Assembly (NCBI RefSeq): GCF_014635865.1
Contig: NZ_BMDQ01000001.1
Location: 1,550,001-1,614,000, forward strand
Reading direction: 5' to 3'
DNA length: 64,000 nucleotides
From: Winogradskyella haliclonae
GTDB lineage: Bacteria; Bacteroidota; Bacteroidia; Flavobacteriales; Flavobacteriaceae
The position numbers and the translations under genes are program-made. Of this stretch, positions 18,760 to 27,619 are shown piece by piece. Below the pieces are notes generated by a model. It ran no database searches. It saw only the letters and a program-made list of their open reading frames with translations, and was not told the origin of the DNA. The first letter of the stretch is position 1. Every line of letters begins with the position of its first letter.

Positions 18760-19797
18760 TTAAGCCTTCCCAAAAATAGAATTTATCTTCATACGCCTTA
18801 AAAAAGAAATTTTTCTTCTTTTAGGAACCCCATTAATTTCTATATAATTTTGAACAGTTTCAACCATTCTCAAGGCAGATTTACCATCATTATAGGGGTG
18901 AAAATCATTATAAATAGTCTGACGTTGATTTGCAAAAGAATCTTCGTATAAATTGTGTTCAATTAGTGTATTTAACTTTGCGTAATCGTCAACATCATTC
19001 CAGTAAATTTTTTCAGAAATATTTTTAAATGTTATGACCGGTTTGTCTAACAAAAGAAACTCATAGATTACAGAAGATGTATCACTTACTAGCACATCAG
19101 CCATTAACAAAAACTTGATTATATTTTTCTCTTCTGCCACTATGATTCTTTTGTTGGTAGAGGCAAATGCTTTGTAATTTTCAACCCAGCCTTTATCCAT
19201 AAGTGGATGAAATTTTACTAAAACTAAATAATCAGGATTTTTTAAAACTTCTTTTAAGGGTTCTATTAAAAATGGGGCAGAAGTTAGCTTTGGAGAAAAA
19301 GTAGGAGCATATAATACTATTTTTTTAGCATTAGATTCTTTGAGTAATTTTATTTTTTCTTTATCGTATTTAGATTTGTCTTTTCCGTAAATATCTAACT
19401 TGGGCCATCCGGTTTCAATAACATCAAAATTTTTATGTTCTTCTTTTAGTTCATTAAATCGATTTGTAAAATAAGGGCCTTGTGTTAAGTATAAATCAAA
19501 GTAATGCCTAATCCTAAAATGGCCTTTTTTTTCTCCTGCTAAGCCATGAAAAATCTGAACTTTTAAACCTCGTAAATAATGTGGGACTTCATTTCCTGGA
19601 ACAAAAATGGCATCGCTATTAAATGCTTTAAGGTCCGATATTTTTAAGGTATAATTATCAGAAGTATACGGGAAGTCTTTTTTTATTTTATCTGTTATAA
19701 ACCAAATATAGTCATATCCTTTTTGTGTCAAAACCTGCTTAATAGGTTCTAAAATCCCAAATGCATAATTGTTTTGACAAAAAAGAATAGTCCTCAT
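18760..19797 (-). CDS. CDP-glycerol glycerophosphotransferase family protein
   Basis: The 345-residue protein matches the Glyphos_transf (TagB/TagF) GT-B family: HGLAGEKKGHFRIRHYF (catalytic His region), FDLYLTQGPYFTNRF, VLVKFHPLMDKG and ADVLVSDTSSVIYEFLLLD (donor phosphate-binding S-D-x-S-S motif), followed by NDFHPYNDGKSALRM. In Gram-positives these enzymes polymerise teichoic acids from CDP-glycerol or CDP-ribitol. In Gram-negatives they add polyol phosphates or related groups to LPS or capsules. The gene begins directly at the stop of the nucleotidyltransferase gene (no gap), suggesting that one makes the activated donor used by the other. Confidence 0.85.
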   Translation of the reverse strand: MRTILFCQNNYAFGILEPIKQVLTQKGYDYIWFITDKIKKDFPYTSDNYTLKISDLKAFNSDAIFVPGNEVPHYLRGLKVQIFHGLAGEKKGHFRIRHYFDLYLTQGPYFTNRFNELKEEHKNFDVIETGWPKLDIYGKDKSKYDKEKIKLLKESNAKKIVLYAPTFSPKLTSAPFLIEPLKEVLKNPDYLVLVKFHPLMDKGWVENYKAFASTNKRIIVAEEKNIIKFLLMADVLVSDTSSVIYEFLLLDKPVITFKNISEKIYWNDVDDYAKLNTLIEHNLYEDSFANQRQTIYNDFHPYNDGKSALRMVETVQNYIEINGVPKRRKISFLRRMKINSIFGKA

Positions 19798-20478
19798 TTA
19801 GAGCATATTGTTTACATTTTCTAAATCTTCTAAAAAATCTATCTCCATACAATTATATTGAGAGATATCGACAGCTTGTATTTTTAGACCGTCATTTTCA
19901 ATGCCAGTTTCTAATCCTCGTTCAAAATAATCATTAACATCACAAGCTTCTAAATGTCTAATGAAAGTTTTGATGTCCTTAGATGAAATAAAATTAATAC
20001 CAACTGCTTCTCCAAGTCCATTTTTCACAGTTTTAGAAAGTTCGTTAATATACCCATCTTTTAAGGTGTATTTTACTTCTTCTTCTGCAACTTTACTGGT
20101 GTTAACAGCAACAAAAGATTCGTCTTTTTTAATGTAAGGGTCTAAAATATCAAGAAGTCTTTCATCAAAAACAACATCGCCATTGAACCATAGTACAGAT
20201 TTATCCTTATGTTTTTTTAGAGCTTGTAGTAAACTCTTAGAGGTATTTGTTCTGTCAAAAAAGGGGTTATAGACATATGTTAGTTCCGGAAAGCGTTCCA
20301 TAATAAGGTCTTTTTTAAAACCAACAACAACATTAATGTCATCTATATCGTAGCGGGAAGCAATATTATCGGTTTGCATCTTCATAATGCTTTTTCCATT
20401 TTTCAATGGCGTAAGTGGCTTAGGAAAAGGATTGCCAAGACGAGAACCAATACCAGCTGCAAGAATTATAATTTTCAT
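19798..20478 (-). CDS. NTP transferase domain protein (LicC/sugar-phosphate nucleotidyltransferase type)
   Basis: The 226-residue protein opens with the nucleotidyltransferase signature IILAAGIGSRLGNPFPKPL (G-x-G-x-R...PK). It has a metal-binding Asp in VLWFNGDVVFDERLL and a short C-terminal region, as in LicC-type CTP:phosphocholine or sugar-1-phosphate enzymes. Its direct linkage to a CDP-glycerol-type transferase gene makes a CDP-activated product (choline, glycerol or a sugar) the favoured guess. The true substrate cannot be read from sequence. It contains the conserved NPFFDRTNTSKSLLQAL acceptor-side segment. Confidence 0.78.
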   Translation of the reverse strand: MKIIILAAGIGSRLGNPFPKPLTPLKNGKSIMKMQTDNIASRYDIDDINVVVGFKKDLIMERFPELTYVYNPFFDRTNTSKSLLQALKKHKDKSVLWFNGDVVFDERLLDILDPYIKKDESFVAVNTSKVAEEEVKYTLKDGYINELSKTVKNGLGEAVGINFISSKDIKTFIRHLEACDVNDYFERGLETGIENDGLKIQAVDISQYNCMEIDFLEDLENVNNML

Positions 20479-20546
20479 TGTTTAGTTGTTTGTTTTAAAA
20501 ATACAGTTTTTGAGAACGCAAATTTAGGTATTATCAAGCATAGATT

Positions 20547-21605
20547 TTACTTTTTTCTACCTCTTAAGAATTTTATTAACTCTAACCTAAAGTATTCGGG
20601 TTTAAATTTCTTATATACATTAAATATATCATCTTTGATGCTTTTTTTGTCAAAGCCAGACATATCTACATAATCACTTAAATGAACAGCCACATGCTTT
20701 TTTGTTTCGGATGTTCCAAACCAATTTTGTTTGTTTAGCGCAGGATTAAATATCGTAAATGTAGGAATATCCAATGCCTTAGCCATATTAACTGCACCAC
20801 CTTCGTTTCCTATTAAAGCGGTGCAATGTGCAGTTATTCCTAAAAACTCTCTAAGGCTTTTTCCAAATACATTAAAATAAATTTGACCTTGTGTGTCTGT
20901 TTTGCAAAGATCATAAATGGCTTTTGCGTCCTCTTCTTGTTTTGGAATATAATTGAATAAAATTTGTGCGTTTATATTCTCTTTGGCAATGTTATCTAAG
21001 ACTTTTGCCATATAGGAAAATGGGTATGTTTTTTTTGGACTACTTCCCAAAACGCTAATCATATAGATTGGTTTTTTAAGATTTAAATCTTTACCTGTTA
21101 AATAGTCTTTGGCATCATTAATCTCTCTACCTATTAGATATATTTTAGGTGAGATGTCCTTAAATTTAATATCAATAAACTCTAATAGTCTTATTCTATT
21201 TTCAATAGCTAAACTTATACCATATTCGGATTTTGTTTTTCGTTTTAGTGTATCTGTATAGATAAAAGAATTATAATTTTTGTGATAAGAAATGCGGATT
21301 GGAGATTTGGAGAAATAGCTAATAATATTACTACTTAACTTTCCATAGACATCAATCACAACATCATACTTTTCTTTTTTTATTTGTTTTGCAAAAGAGA
21401 GTAATTTTAGTTTGCTTTTTTCGTGTTCTGGAGTGAAAAACTGAAATTTATCTATATAGGGATTACCTTCTACAACAGGGTAAGTGTGGGAGTTGATGAG
21501 GTAATGTAATTGTGCATCAGGATATTTGATTTTAATAGCTTCAAATAGAATGCTAGACGTTAAGACGTCTCCAATCATTTTTTGCTGAATGACCAATACC
21601 TTCAT
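20547..21605 (-). CDS. Glycosyltransferase family 9 (heptosyltransferase-type)
   Basis: The 352-residue GT-B protein has the GT9 pattern. The N-terminus is KVLVIQQKMIGDVLTSSIL (conserved IGD), then PDAQLHYLINSHTYPVV, KKYDVVIDVYGKLSSN-like text, and in the C-terminal half HCTALIGNEGGAVNMAKALD (donor-binding G-N-E-G-G-x-x-H/N-x-A). GT9 enzymes add ADP-heptose or a related sugar to lipid A-Kdo, which agrees with the kinase-like gene in the locus. It lies at the upstream end of the minus-strand run with the NTP transferase and CDP-glycerol transferase. Confidence 0.87.
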   Translation of the reverse strand: MKVLVIQQKMIGDVLTSSILFEAIKIKYPDAQLHYLINSHTYPVVEGNPYIDKFQFFTPEHEKSKLKLLSFAKQIKKEKYDVVIDVYGKLSSNIISYFSKSPIRISYHKNYNSFIYTDTLKRKTKSEYGISLAIENRIRLLEFIDIKFKDISPKIYLIGREINDAKDYLTGKDLNLKKPIYMISVLGSSPKKTYPFSYMAKVLDNIAKENINAQILFNYIPKQEEDAKAIYDLCKTDTQGQIYFNVFGKSLREFLGITAHCTALIGNEGGAVNMAKALDIPTFTIFNPALNKQNWFGTSETKKHVAVHLSDYVDMSGFDKKSIKDDIFNVYKKFKPEYFRLELIKFLRGRKK

Positions 21606-21700
21606 TAGGGCAAATTACAACTAAAAAACACCAAACTCCAAAAAGAATAGACGTTAAGGATTTTGATGTTTTTACTTATTTATTATTGAACTAGGAGTTT

Positions 21701-22516
21701 TTAAACAGCAACATCGTATTCACGAAGCGCATCGTTTAAAGATGTCTTCTTATCCGTGCTCTCTTTTCGTTTTCCTATAATTAATGCACAAGGCACTTGG
21801 AATTCTCCAGCACTAAATGTTTTGGTATAACTTCCAGGAATAACAACAGAACGTGCTGGTACACGACCTTTCATTTCAACAGGTTTGTAACCAGTGACAT
21901 CGATAATTTTTGTACTCATAGTGAGTACCACATTTGCACCCAGAACAGCTTCTTTTTCAACTCTAACACCTTCGACCACAATACATCTTGAGCCTATAAA
22001 TGCACCATCTTCAATAATAACTGGTGCAGCTTGTAATGGCTCTAATACACCACCTATACCAACACCTCCAGAAAGATGAACATTTTTGCCAATCTGAGCA
22101 CAGCTACCAACGGTTGCCCATGTGTCTACCATTGTGCCTTCATCGACATAGGCACCAATATTTATATAACTGGGCATCATAATCACACCTTTTGAGATAT
22201 ATGCACCATGGCGAGCCACTGCATTTGGTACAACTCTAATACCCTTCTCTGCATAACCTTTTTTTAGTGGTATCTTATCGTGATACTCAAAAATACCAGC
22301 TTCTAGCGTTTCCATTTTTTGAATTGGGAAATACAATACGACTGCTTTTTTTACCCATTCGTTAACCTGCCAACCATTGTCAGTTGGTTCTGCAACTCTT
22401 AGTGTTCCACTATCAATAAGGTTAATGACTTCTCTAATAGCATCTGTGGTTTCTGTATTTTGTAATTGAGAACGGTCATTCCAAGCCGTTTCTATAATAG
22501 ATTGTATGTCTCTCAT
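21701..22516 (-). CDS. dapD: 2,3,4,5-tetrahydropyridine-2,6-dicarboxylate N-succinyltransferase
   Basis: The 271-residue enzyme has the left-handed beta-helix hexapeptide core (IGAYVDEGTMVDTWATVGSC, IGKNVHLSGGVGIGGVLEP, VIIEDGAFIGSRCIVVEGV) and full E. coli DapD length. It succinylates tetrahydrodipicolinate in the lysine/diaminopimelate pathway. dapB, encoded near the right end of the window, supplies the preceding step. It probably stands alone: its promoter box lies upstream, and the next gene on the strand is a glycosyltransferase gene 95 bases away. Confidence 0.95.
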   Translation of the reverse strand: MRDIQSIIETAWNDRSQLQNTETTDAIREVINLIDSGTLRVAEPTDNGWQVNEWVKKAVVLYFPIQKMETLEAGIFEYHDKIPLKKGYAEKGIRVVPNAVARHGAYISKGVIMMPSYINIGAYVDEGTMVDTWATVGSCAQIGKNVHLSGGVGIGGVLEPLQAAPVIIEDGAFIGSRCIVVEGVRVEKEAVLGANVVLTMSTKIIDVTGYKPVEMKGRVPARSVVIPGSYTKTFSAGEFQVPCALIIGKRKESTDKKTSLNDALREYDVAV

Positions 22517-22535
22517 GGTCCTATAAATTAAAGTC

Positions 22536-22543
22536 CAAAGATA
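22536..22543 (-). promoter_or_regulatory. -7 promoter box of dapD
   Basis: Minus-strand TATCTTTG, a perfect TAnnTTTG match, lies 19 bases upstream of the dapD ATG at 22516. Confidence 0.5.
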
Positions 22544-22638
22544 AGCGCCTCAAAAAAATCTATGAAACTATTTCAGAAAATTTGTGAGTATTTACAAAAG
22601 TGTAAAATAGTCAACATTATAAATCTTTATATTCTAAC

Positions 22639-22646
22639 TATCTTTG
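22639..22646 (+). promoter_or_regulatory. -7 promoter box deciding the ruvX start
   Basis: TATCTTTG lies 8 bases before the ATG at 22655. Because it is inside the longer open frame that begins at 22562, it argues that the upstream ATG is not used. Confidence 0.55.
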
Positions 22647-22654
22647 CGGCAAAT

Positions 22655-23068
22655 ATGGGAAGACTTTTAGCTATAGATTACGGAACAAAGCGCACAGGAA
22701 TTGCAGTTACGGACGAGCTGCAGATTATTGCATCTGGCTTGACAACTGTTGATACTAAGGAATTGATTCTTTTTCTGAAAGAGTATACGTCTCAAGAAAC
22801 TGTGGATAAAATTATAGTTGGCTTACCAAAACAGATGGACAATACAAACTCTGAAAGCGAAGTTTACATTCAGAAGTTTTTGGTAAAATTGCAACATCAA
22901 ATTTCAAACATTCCTATCGTAAGAGTAGATGAGCGTTTTACGTCTAAGATGGCATTTCAAACAATGATAGATAGTGGTTTGAGTAAAAAACAACGTCGAA
23001 ATAAAGCTTTGGTTGATGAGATAAGTGCCACGCTTATTCTTCAGAGTTATATGTCTTCGTTACAGTAG
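22655..23068 (+). CDS. ruvX: Holliday junction resolvase-like RuvX/YqgF
   Basis: Starting at 22655 (MGRLLAIDYGTKRTG) gives 137 residues, the normal length. The 31 extra codons upstream encode a non-conserved hydrophobic stretch and overlap the promoter. RNase H-fold motifs are present: LAIDYGTKRTGIAV with the first catalytic Asp, the VGLPKQMDN and VRVDERFTSKMA segments, and a C-terminal Asp in NKALVDEISATLIL. Known roles of the family are 16S rRNA 5'-end maturation and possibly junction resolution. It is followed by def 73 bases away. Confidence 0.92.
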   Translation: MGRLLAIDYGTKRTGIAVTDELQIIASGLTTVDTKELILFLKEYTSQETVDKIIVGLPKQMDNTNSESEVYIQKFLVKLQHQISNIPIVRVDERFTSKMAFQTMIDSGLSKKQRRNKALVDEISATLILQSYMSSLQ

Positions 23069-23113
23069 CGTTACAATTATTATAAAACACCTTTAAAAAT
23101 ACATTAAGAATTG

Positions 23114-23121
23114 TATTTTTG
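23114..23121 (+). promoter_or_regulatory. -7 promoter box of def
   Basis: TATTTTTG lies 20 bases before the def ATG at 23142. A weak -33-like CTTTA lies 18 bases further upstream. Confidence 0.45.
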
Positions 23122-23141
23122 CCTGCGTAAAAATTAAAATC

Positions 23142-23732
23142 ATGATTTTACCAATAGTTGCATATGGCGATCCAGTTTTAAAGAAAAAGGCTGTAGAAAT
23201 CGATAAAGATTATCCAAAGCTTGAGGAACTTATAGCCAACATGTACGAGACAATGTATGGTGCTTATGGCGTTGGTTTAGCAGCACCACAAATTGGTTTG
23301 GCCATACGTATGTTTTTGGTAGATACAGAGCCTTTTGCAGAAGACGAAAGTTTTTCAGAAGAGGAAGCTGCACAATTAAAAGCATTTAAAAAAACATTTA
23401 TAAATCCAATAATTCTTGAAGAAGAAGGTGATGAATGGGCGTTTAATGAAGGCTGTTTAAGTATTCCAGATGTTAGAGAAGATGTGTTTAGGCAACCAAA
23501 GATTAAAATACAATACCAAGACGAAGATTTTAATACACATGTTGAGGAGTATGATGGTTTAATAGCTAGGGTTATTCAGCATGAGTACGACCATATTGAA
23601 GGTGTTTTGTTTACTGACAAACTATCATCGTTTAAAAAACGTTTGCTAAAGGGAAAGTTACTTAACATTTCTAAAGGTAAAATTAGAGTAGATTACAGAA
23701 TGCGCTTTCCTGCAATGAGTAGAAAGCGTTAA
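23142..23732 (+). CDS. def: Peptide deformylase
   Basis: The 196-residue protein has all three deformylase motifs: GVGLAAPQIGL (motif I), NEGCLSIPDV (motif II, metal-binding Cys) and QHEYDHIEGVLF (motif III, HExxH). It removes the N-formyl group from nascent proteins. The small acidic insertion between motifs I and II (AEDESFSEEEAAQL) is common in Bacteroidota. Its neighbours downstream (DUF5606 after 11 bases, then mazG) make a likely operon. Confidence 0.95.
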   Translation: MILPIVAYGDPVLKKKAVEIDKDYPKLEELIANMYETMYGAYGVGLAAPQIGLAIRMFLVDTEPFAEDESFSEEEAAQLKAFKKTFINPIILEEEGDEWAFNEGCLSIPDVREDVFRQPKIKIQYQDEDFNTHVEEYDGLIARVIQHEYDHIEGVLFTDKLSSFKKRLLKGKLLNISKGKIRVDYRMRFPAMSRKR

Positions 23733-23743
23733 AAAATATACAC

Positions 23744-24169
23744 ATGAGTTTAGATAAAATTTTATCGATTTCTGGGAAACCAGGATTGTACCAAATCGTA
23801 ACACAAACACGCACAGGAGCAGTAGTCGAGTCTTTAATAGATAAAAAACGTATTACTGTTGGTGCTCATAGTAATATTAGTATTCTTAGTGAGATTGCAA
23901 TATATACGCTTGCAGAAGAAGTGCCATTACGCAATGTTTTAAGTTCTATTAAAACAAAATATAATGGTGAACAAACTGATATTAGCCATAAGGCAAGTAA
24001 AGATGAATTAGAAGAGTTTTTCTTCGATATTTTATCTGATTATGACGAAGACCGTGTTTATGCTTCAGACATTAAAAAAGTAGTACAGTGGTATAATATT
24101 CTTCAAAAGAATGATTTGTTAGGTGCGCTTGAAGACGAAGAAACCGCTGATGTTTCTGAAGAAGAATAA
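23744..24169 (+). CDS. DUF5606 domain protein
   Basis: The 141-residue acidic protein begins LDKILSISGKPGLYQIVTQT, the conserved N-terminus of the Bacteroidota-specific DUF5606 family. It continues with ISILSEIAIYTLAEEVPL and a C-terminal acidic tail rich in Glu and Asp. The function is unknown. It is tightly linked to def upstream and mazG downstream, a neighbourhood I recall as usual in this family, but no biochemical role follows from that. Confidence 0.85.
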   Translation: MSLDKILSISGKPGLYQIVTQTRTGAVVESLIDKKRITVGAHSNISILSEIAIYTLAEEVPLRNVLSSIKTKYNGEQTDISHKASKDELEEFFFDILSDYDEDRVYASDIKKVVQWYNILQKNDLLGALEDEETADVSEEE

Positions 24170-24235
24170 ATCTATTTCTATAGCATTTTATTATTTAAAA
24201 TTGTGGTAATTTAGACCGTAAATTATTACTGATTT

Positions 24236-25009
24236 ATGTCTGAAAGAACTACCCAATTAAAAGCCTTTGATCGTCTGTTAACCATCATGGATGAGTTGCG
24301 TGAGCAATGTCCATGGGACAAAAAACAAACGATGGAATCCTTACGTCATTTAACCATCGAGGAAGTTTACGAACTTGGTGATGCTATTTTAGATAACGAC
24401 TTAGATGAGGTGAAAAAAGAATTGGGCGATGTGCTTTTGCACATTGTGTTCTACTCTAAAATCGGTAGTGAAACCAAAGATTTTGATATTGCAGATGTGT
24501 GCAACAGTATTTGCGATAAATTAATAGAAAGACACCCACATATTTATGGCGATGTTGAGGTCAATGATGAAGAAGATATCAAGCGTAATTGGGAACAGTT
24601 AAAACTTAAAGAAGGTAAAAAGAGTGTTCTTGAAGGCGTTCCAAAAAGTTTACCTTCTATGGTAAAAGCCAATCGTATTCAAGATAAAGTAGCTGGTGTA
24701 GGTTTTGATTGGGAAAAACCAGAACAAGTATTCGAAAAAGTAGAAGAGGAATTAGCAGAACTTAAGGCAGAAATCTCTGCGGGAAATAAAGAGCGTATAG
24801 AAAGTGAATTTGGCGATGTTTTATTCTCTATGGTTAATTATGCACGCTTTCTTAAAGTAAATCCAGAAAATGCTCTAGAACGCACCAATAAAAAGTTTAT
24901 AAAGCGTTTTCAATATTTAGAAGAGAAATCTAAACAACTCGAAAAGCCTTTAAAAGACATGACTTTATCCGAAATGGATGTGTTCTGGGAAGAGGCCAAA
25001 AAATTATAA
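24236..25009 (+). CDS. mazG: Nucleoside triphosphate pyrophosphohydrolase MazG
   Basis: The 257-residue protein contains two tandem MazG repeats. The first has CPWDKKQTMESLRHL and the metal-binding EEVYELGDAI ... ELGDVLLHIVF pattern. The second has EEELAELKAEI ... ESEFGDVLFSMVNYARFL. It hydrolyses NTPs and dNTPs to monophosphates and pyrophosphate, a house-cleaning function. It is the last gene of the def-DUF5606-mazG group. A clear terminator hairpin follows about 140 bases after the stop. Confidence 0.95.
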   Translation: MSERTTQLKAFDRLLTIMDELREQCPWDKKQTMESLRHLTIEEVYELGDAILDNDLDEVKKELGDVLLHIVFYSKIGSETKDFDIADVCNSICDKLIERHPHIYGDVEVNDEEDIKRNWEQLKLKEGKKSVLEGVPKSLPSMVKANRIQDKVAGVGFDWEKPEQVFEKVEEELAELKAEISAGNKERIESEFGDVLFSMVNYARFLKVNPENALERTNKKFIKRFQYLEEKSKQLEKPLKDMTLSEMDVFWEEAKKL

Positions 25010-25151
25010 GTGTTAAAGTCTGCACTTTAAAAATCCAAATAAAAATCTTAGCCGTAACTATAATAGAAACTCTCAAAAGAGATTTCTTCTTTGTAGAATC
25101 TTAATTATTATTTAGCGGTTGTAATTAAGGTTAATTTAGTTTAGTTAGGGC

Positions 25152-25181
25152 AAAACCCACTTGTGAGAACAAGTGGGTTTT
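25152..25181. terminator. Rho-independent terminator hairpin
   Basis: A perfect 13-bp stem (AAAACCCACTTGT, loop GAGA, ACAAGTGGGTTTT) lies between mazG and the broken minus-strand gene. It can serve both strands. The 193 bases between mazG and that gene hold nothing else I can identify. Confidence 0.85.
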
Positions 25182-25202
25182 GAGATTTAATTGTAATTCT
25201 AA

Positions 25203-25616
25203 TTAACTGAAATAGTTTTTTAGCATAAACTCAGCAGAAGCATATTTACCTTTAATGTCTCTAACGATTTTTAAGGCTTTATCAGATTTGATTCTTTCTC
25301 TTGAGTAAATTCCTATTCCACCCCCAAACCAATTAAACACTAAATGCAGTATATCTGATTTGGCATCTAATTCATTAATATTTAAATCAGGAATCTCATT
25401 CACATGATTAAGCATGAAATCATTATCAATGTTTTTATTAAAAACGACTTGATTTCGTTAGAGTAATCAGCAAATTGTTCAATTTCAATCAGAGGAGCCT
25501 TAGTTTTAATAAGACGTTTAGCTTGAGCTTGGATATCAGTTATTTGCCTAAGTATATTTCTTTGCTTTACCAAATATGAGTATATCTTGAATAAGTGAAT
25601 TTTGGATTAAAATCAT
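25203..25616 (-). pseudogene. Frameshifted small gene of unknown function
   Basis: Only the last 70 codons (from an internal ATG at 25415) are open in one frame. They contain LHLVFNWFGGGIGIYSRERI. The minus strand upstream continues with coding-like text in the +1 frame (ILRQITDIQAQAKRLIKTK, then IEIEQFADYSNEIKSF). A further segment from an ATG at 25616 (MILIQNSLIQDILIFGKAK) is back in the first frame. One extra base in the A-rich run near 25557-25563 and one missing base in the T run at 25440-25444 (5 instead of 6) would restore a single 137-residue frame. The most upstream segment is the least certain part. Either the gene is decayed or the assembly has two homopolymer errors. The product family is not recognised. 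Confidence 0.6.
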
Positions 25617-25620
25617 CTTT

Positions 25621-27594
25621 TTAAGAATACATCTCACGTACACGCTTTAACTTACTCTTCCAAGTTTCTAAAGATGCTTTATGCTTCTCTATATTCTTAT
25701 GGACATCTTTTACTAATGGATTATCATCTTTAACGTTAGAGAAAAACTGTAAGTTGTTTTCTAATTGGTTAATTTCGGACTTAACCTCGTCAATTTTTTT
25801 ACGGATAAAATTTTGCTCGTTGTCCAGTTGTCGCGTGTCATCACCACCAGAAAGGTTTTCTAATCGACCTTCAAAACGAATCATTTCTAACTTAGATTTA
25901 TCCATTTTCAACTTATCGAAAGCAGCGTCAATGGCTTTGTAGAATTTTCCGTCAATAAAACGCTTGTTTTGCGGTACAAAGCCTAGGGCTTTATAGGTTT
26001 TAATCTTGTCTTGTAGTTTGATAATATCCGCTTTTGCATCATCAGAAAATTCAAAAGATTTTAAGCTTTCTAATAATTCTTTCTTCTTATCAAAGGCATC
26101 GTAGAGTTCTTGATTTTCGGCTTTACGTTCGGCATGCATACGATCAAAGTAGTGGTTGCAGGCATTTTTAAACTGCTTCCAGATTTTATCAGAATCTTTT
26201 CGTGGCACGTGACCAATAGTTTTCCATTGGTTTTGTATGTCTTTCATTAAAGGTGTTACCGTAGCAAAATCATCACTATCTTTATTGCCCTCAGCAACTT
26301 TAATCAACTCCAACTTCTGTTGTAAGTTGGCATATTGGTCTTTCTTTAAATTCTTGTAGAATTTATTCTTACTACGATTAAATTCTCTTACGGCATCTTT
26401 AAATTTTTTCCAAGTCGCTTCATTTTGTTTTAAAGGGACTTTACCAGCATTAAAGAACTCCTCTCGTAAAGCTTCGAGTTGTTTAATACGTTTTTGTATA
26501 ACGTTATGCGAGTTAGACTCTTCTGCATTAAGTGCTTTTATCTTTTCGATAATATCTTCTTTACGGACCAAATTTTTCTCGTAAGCCTTATCTAAATCAG
26601 CGTAATAGTCTTGACGTTTGTCATGTATTGTTTTTGTGGCATTACTAAAACGTTGCCAAATTTCTTCGCGATGTTCTTTGCCAACTGGACCCAATTCTTC
26701 TTTCCATAACTTATGCAATACTTGCAACTCTCTAAAAGAATGATTTACATTTTCTTCGGCTGCCAATTCTTCTGCACGTTGGATAATTTTAAGCTTTTGC
26801 TCGTAATTATGCTTAAAGTCCATATCGCGTAAATCGCGATTAAGATGTAAAAAGTCATAAAAGCGCTCTACATGATGATGGTAGGTATTCCATGCATTAT
26901 TGTATTTGTCTCTTGGAATTGGTCCTGCATTTCGCCATTTTTCTTGTAGCTCTTTAAAGTGCTTATAAGTTTCTCCCATGTTTTCTTCAACACCAACAAG
27001 GCCTTTGATCTCTTCAATAATGGCTAATCTGTTTTCAAGATTATCTTTTAGAGATTTTTCACGGTCTTTATAATACGCATTTATAGATTGCTTGTATTCT
27101 TTTGCAGCAGAATTGAAACTCTTTTTTGTATCGTTGGAGTAATAGAAGTCAATACTATTTCCTCCATCAGCAATAAATTCTTCCTTTTTCTCTTCTAAAA
27201 GTGCAGAATATTTTGAATTAAACTCTGATTTAATCTCTTTTACATGAGAAGAAATCGTTTGTATTTTATGGTTTTTGAGAAGTTTTTCGAATTCAGAAAC
27301 CAAGTCTTCCATGCTCATAGCATGATAATCCTTGTCTTCTAATTTATGGCGCTCTGCATTAGACTCATCTTCAGCATCTTCAGCATTTGAGCTTTCAATT
27401 TCTTCAACATGAGTTTCTTCTGAAGTATTCTCATCTACAACTTTAGTCGCATCGGCTATAGTGTCTGAAGTCTCTTCAGGAACACGCTCTTCAGTTTTTG
27501 CTTCAACTTGTTCTTGGTTTGGGGTTGCTTCCGCTTTTGTTTCATCAACCTCTTTTTTTCCATCTGCGTCTTGCAGGTTATCTATCTCAGACAT
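25621..27594 (-). CDS. DUF349 repeat coiled-coil protein
   Basis: The 657-residue, highly charged protein has an acidic low-complexity N-terminus (residues 1-90, rich in E, T and A). At least five DUF349 repeats of about 70 residues follow, each built around a W-K-x-x-G-x-V/I-P-R/K core (WRNAGPIPRDKYNNAW, WKEELGPVGKEHREEIW, FFNAGKVPLKQNEATW, WKTIGHVPRKDSDKIW, ALGFVPQNKRF). The structure should be almost wholly helical. The molecular role is not established; the family is widespread in Bacteroidota. It stands alone, with a good promoter upstream. Confidence 0.88.
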   Translation of the reverse strand: MSEIDNLQDADGKKEVDETKAEATPNQEQVEAKTEERVPEETSDTIADATKVVDENTSEETHVEEIESSNAEDAEDESNAERHKLEDKDYHAMSMEDLVSEFEKLLKNHKIQTISSHVKEIKSEFNSKYSALLEEKKEEFIADGGNSIDFYYSNDTKKSFNSAAKEYKQSINAYYKDREKSLKDNLENRLAIIEEIKGLVGVEENMGETYKHFKELQEKWRNAGPIPRDKYNNAWNTYHHHVERFYDFLHLNRDLRDMDFKHNYEQKLKIIQRAEELAAEENVNHSFRELQVLHKLWKEELGPVGKEHREEIWQRFSNATKTIHDKRQDYYADLDKAYEKNLVRKEDIIEKIKALNAEESNSHNVIQKRIKQLEALREEFFNAGKVPLKQNEATWKKFKDAVREFNRSKNKFYKNLKKDQYANLQQKLELIKVAEGNKDSDDFATVTPLMKDIQNQWKTIGHVPRKDSDKIWKQFKNACNHYFDRMHAERKAENQELYDAFDKKKELLESLKSFEFSDDAKADIIKLQDKIKTYKALGFVPQNKRFIDGKFYKAIDAAFDKLKMDKSKLEMIRFEGRLENLSGGDDTRQLDNEQNFIRKKIDEVKSEINQLENNLQFFSNVKDDNPLVKDVHKNIEKHKASLETWKSKLKRVREMYS

Positions 27595-27619
27595 TTGTCA
27601 AAAATTTAAATGTGGACGT

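Noticed and set aside
22562..22654. Upstream start of ruvX at 22562
   Set aside because: The TATCTTTG promoter box lies within this stretch and the added residues are not part of the RuvX family; 137 residues is the normal length.
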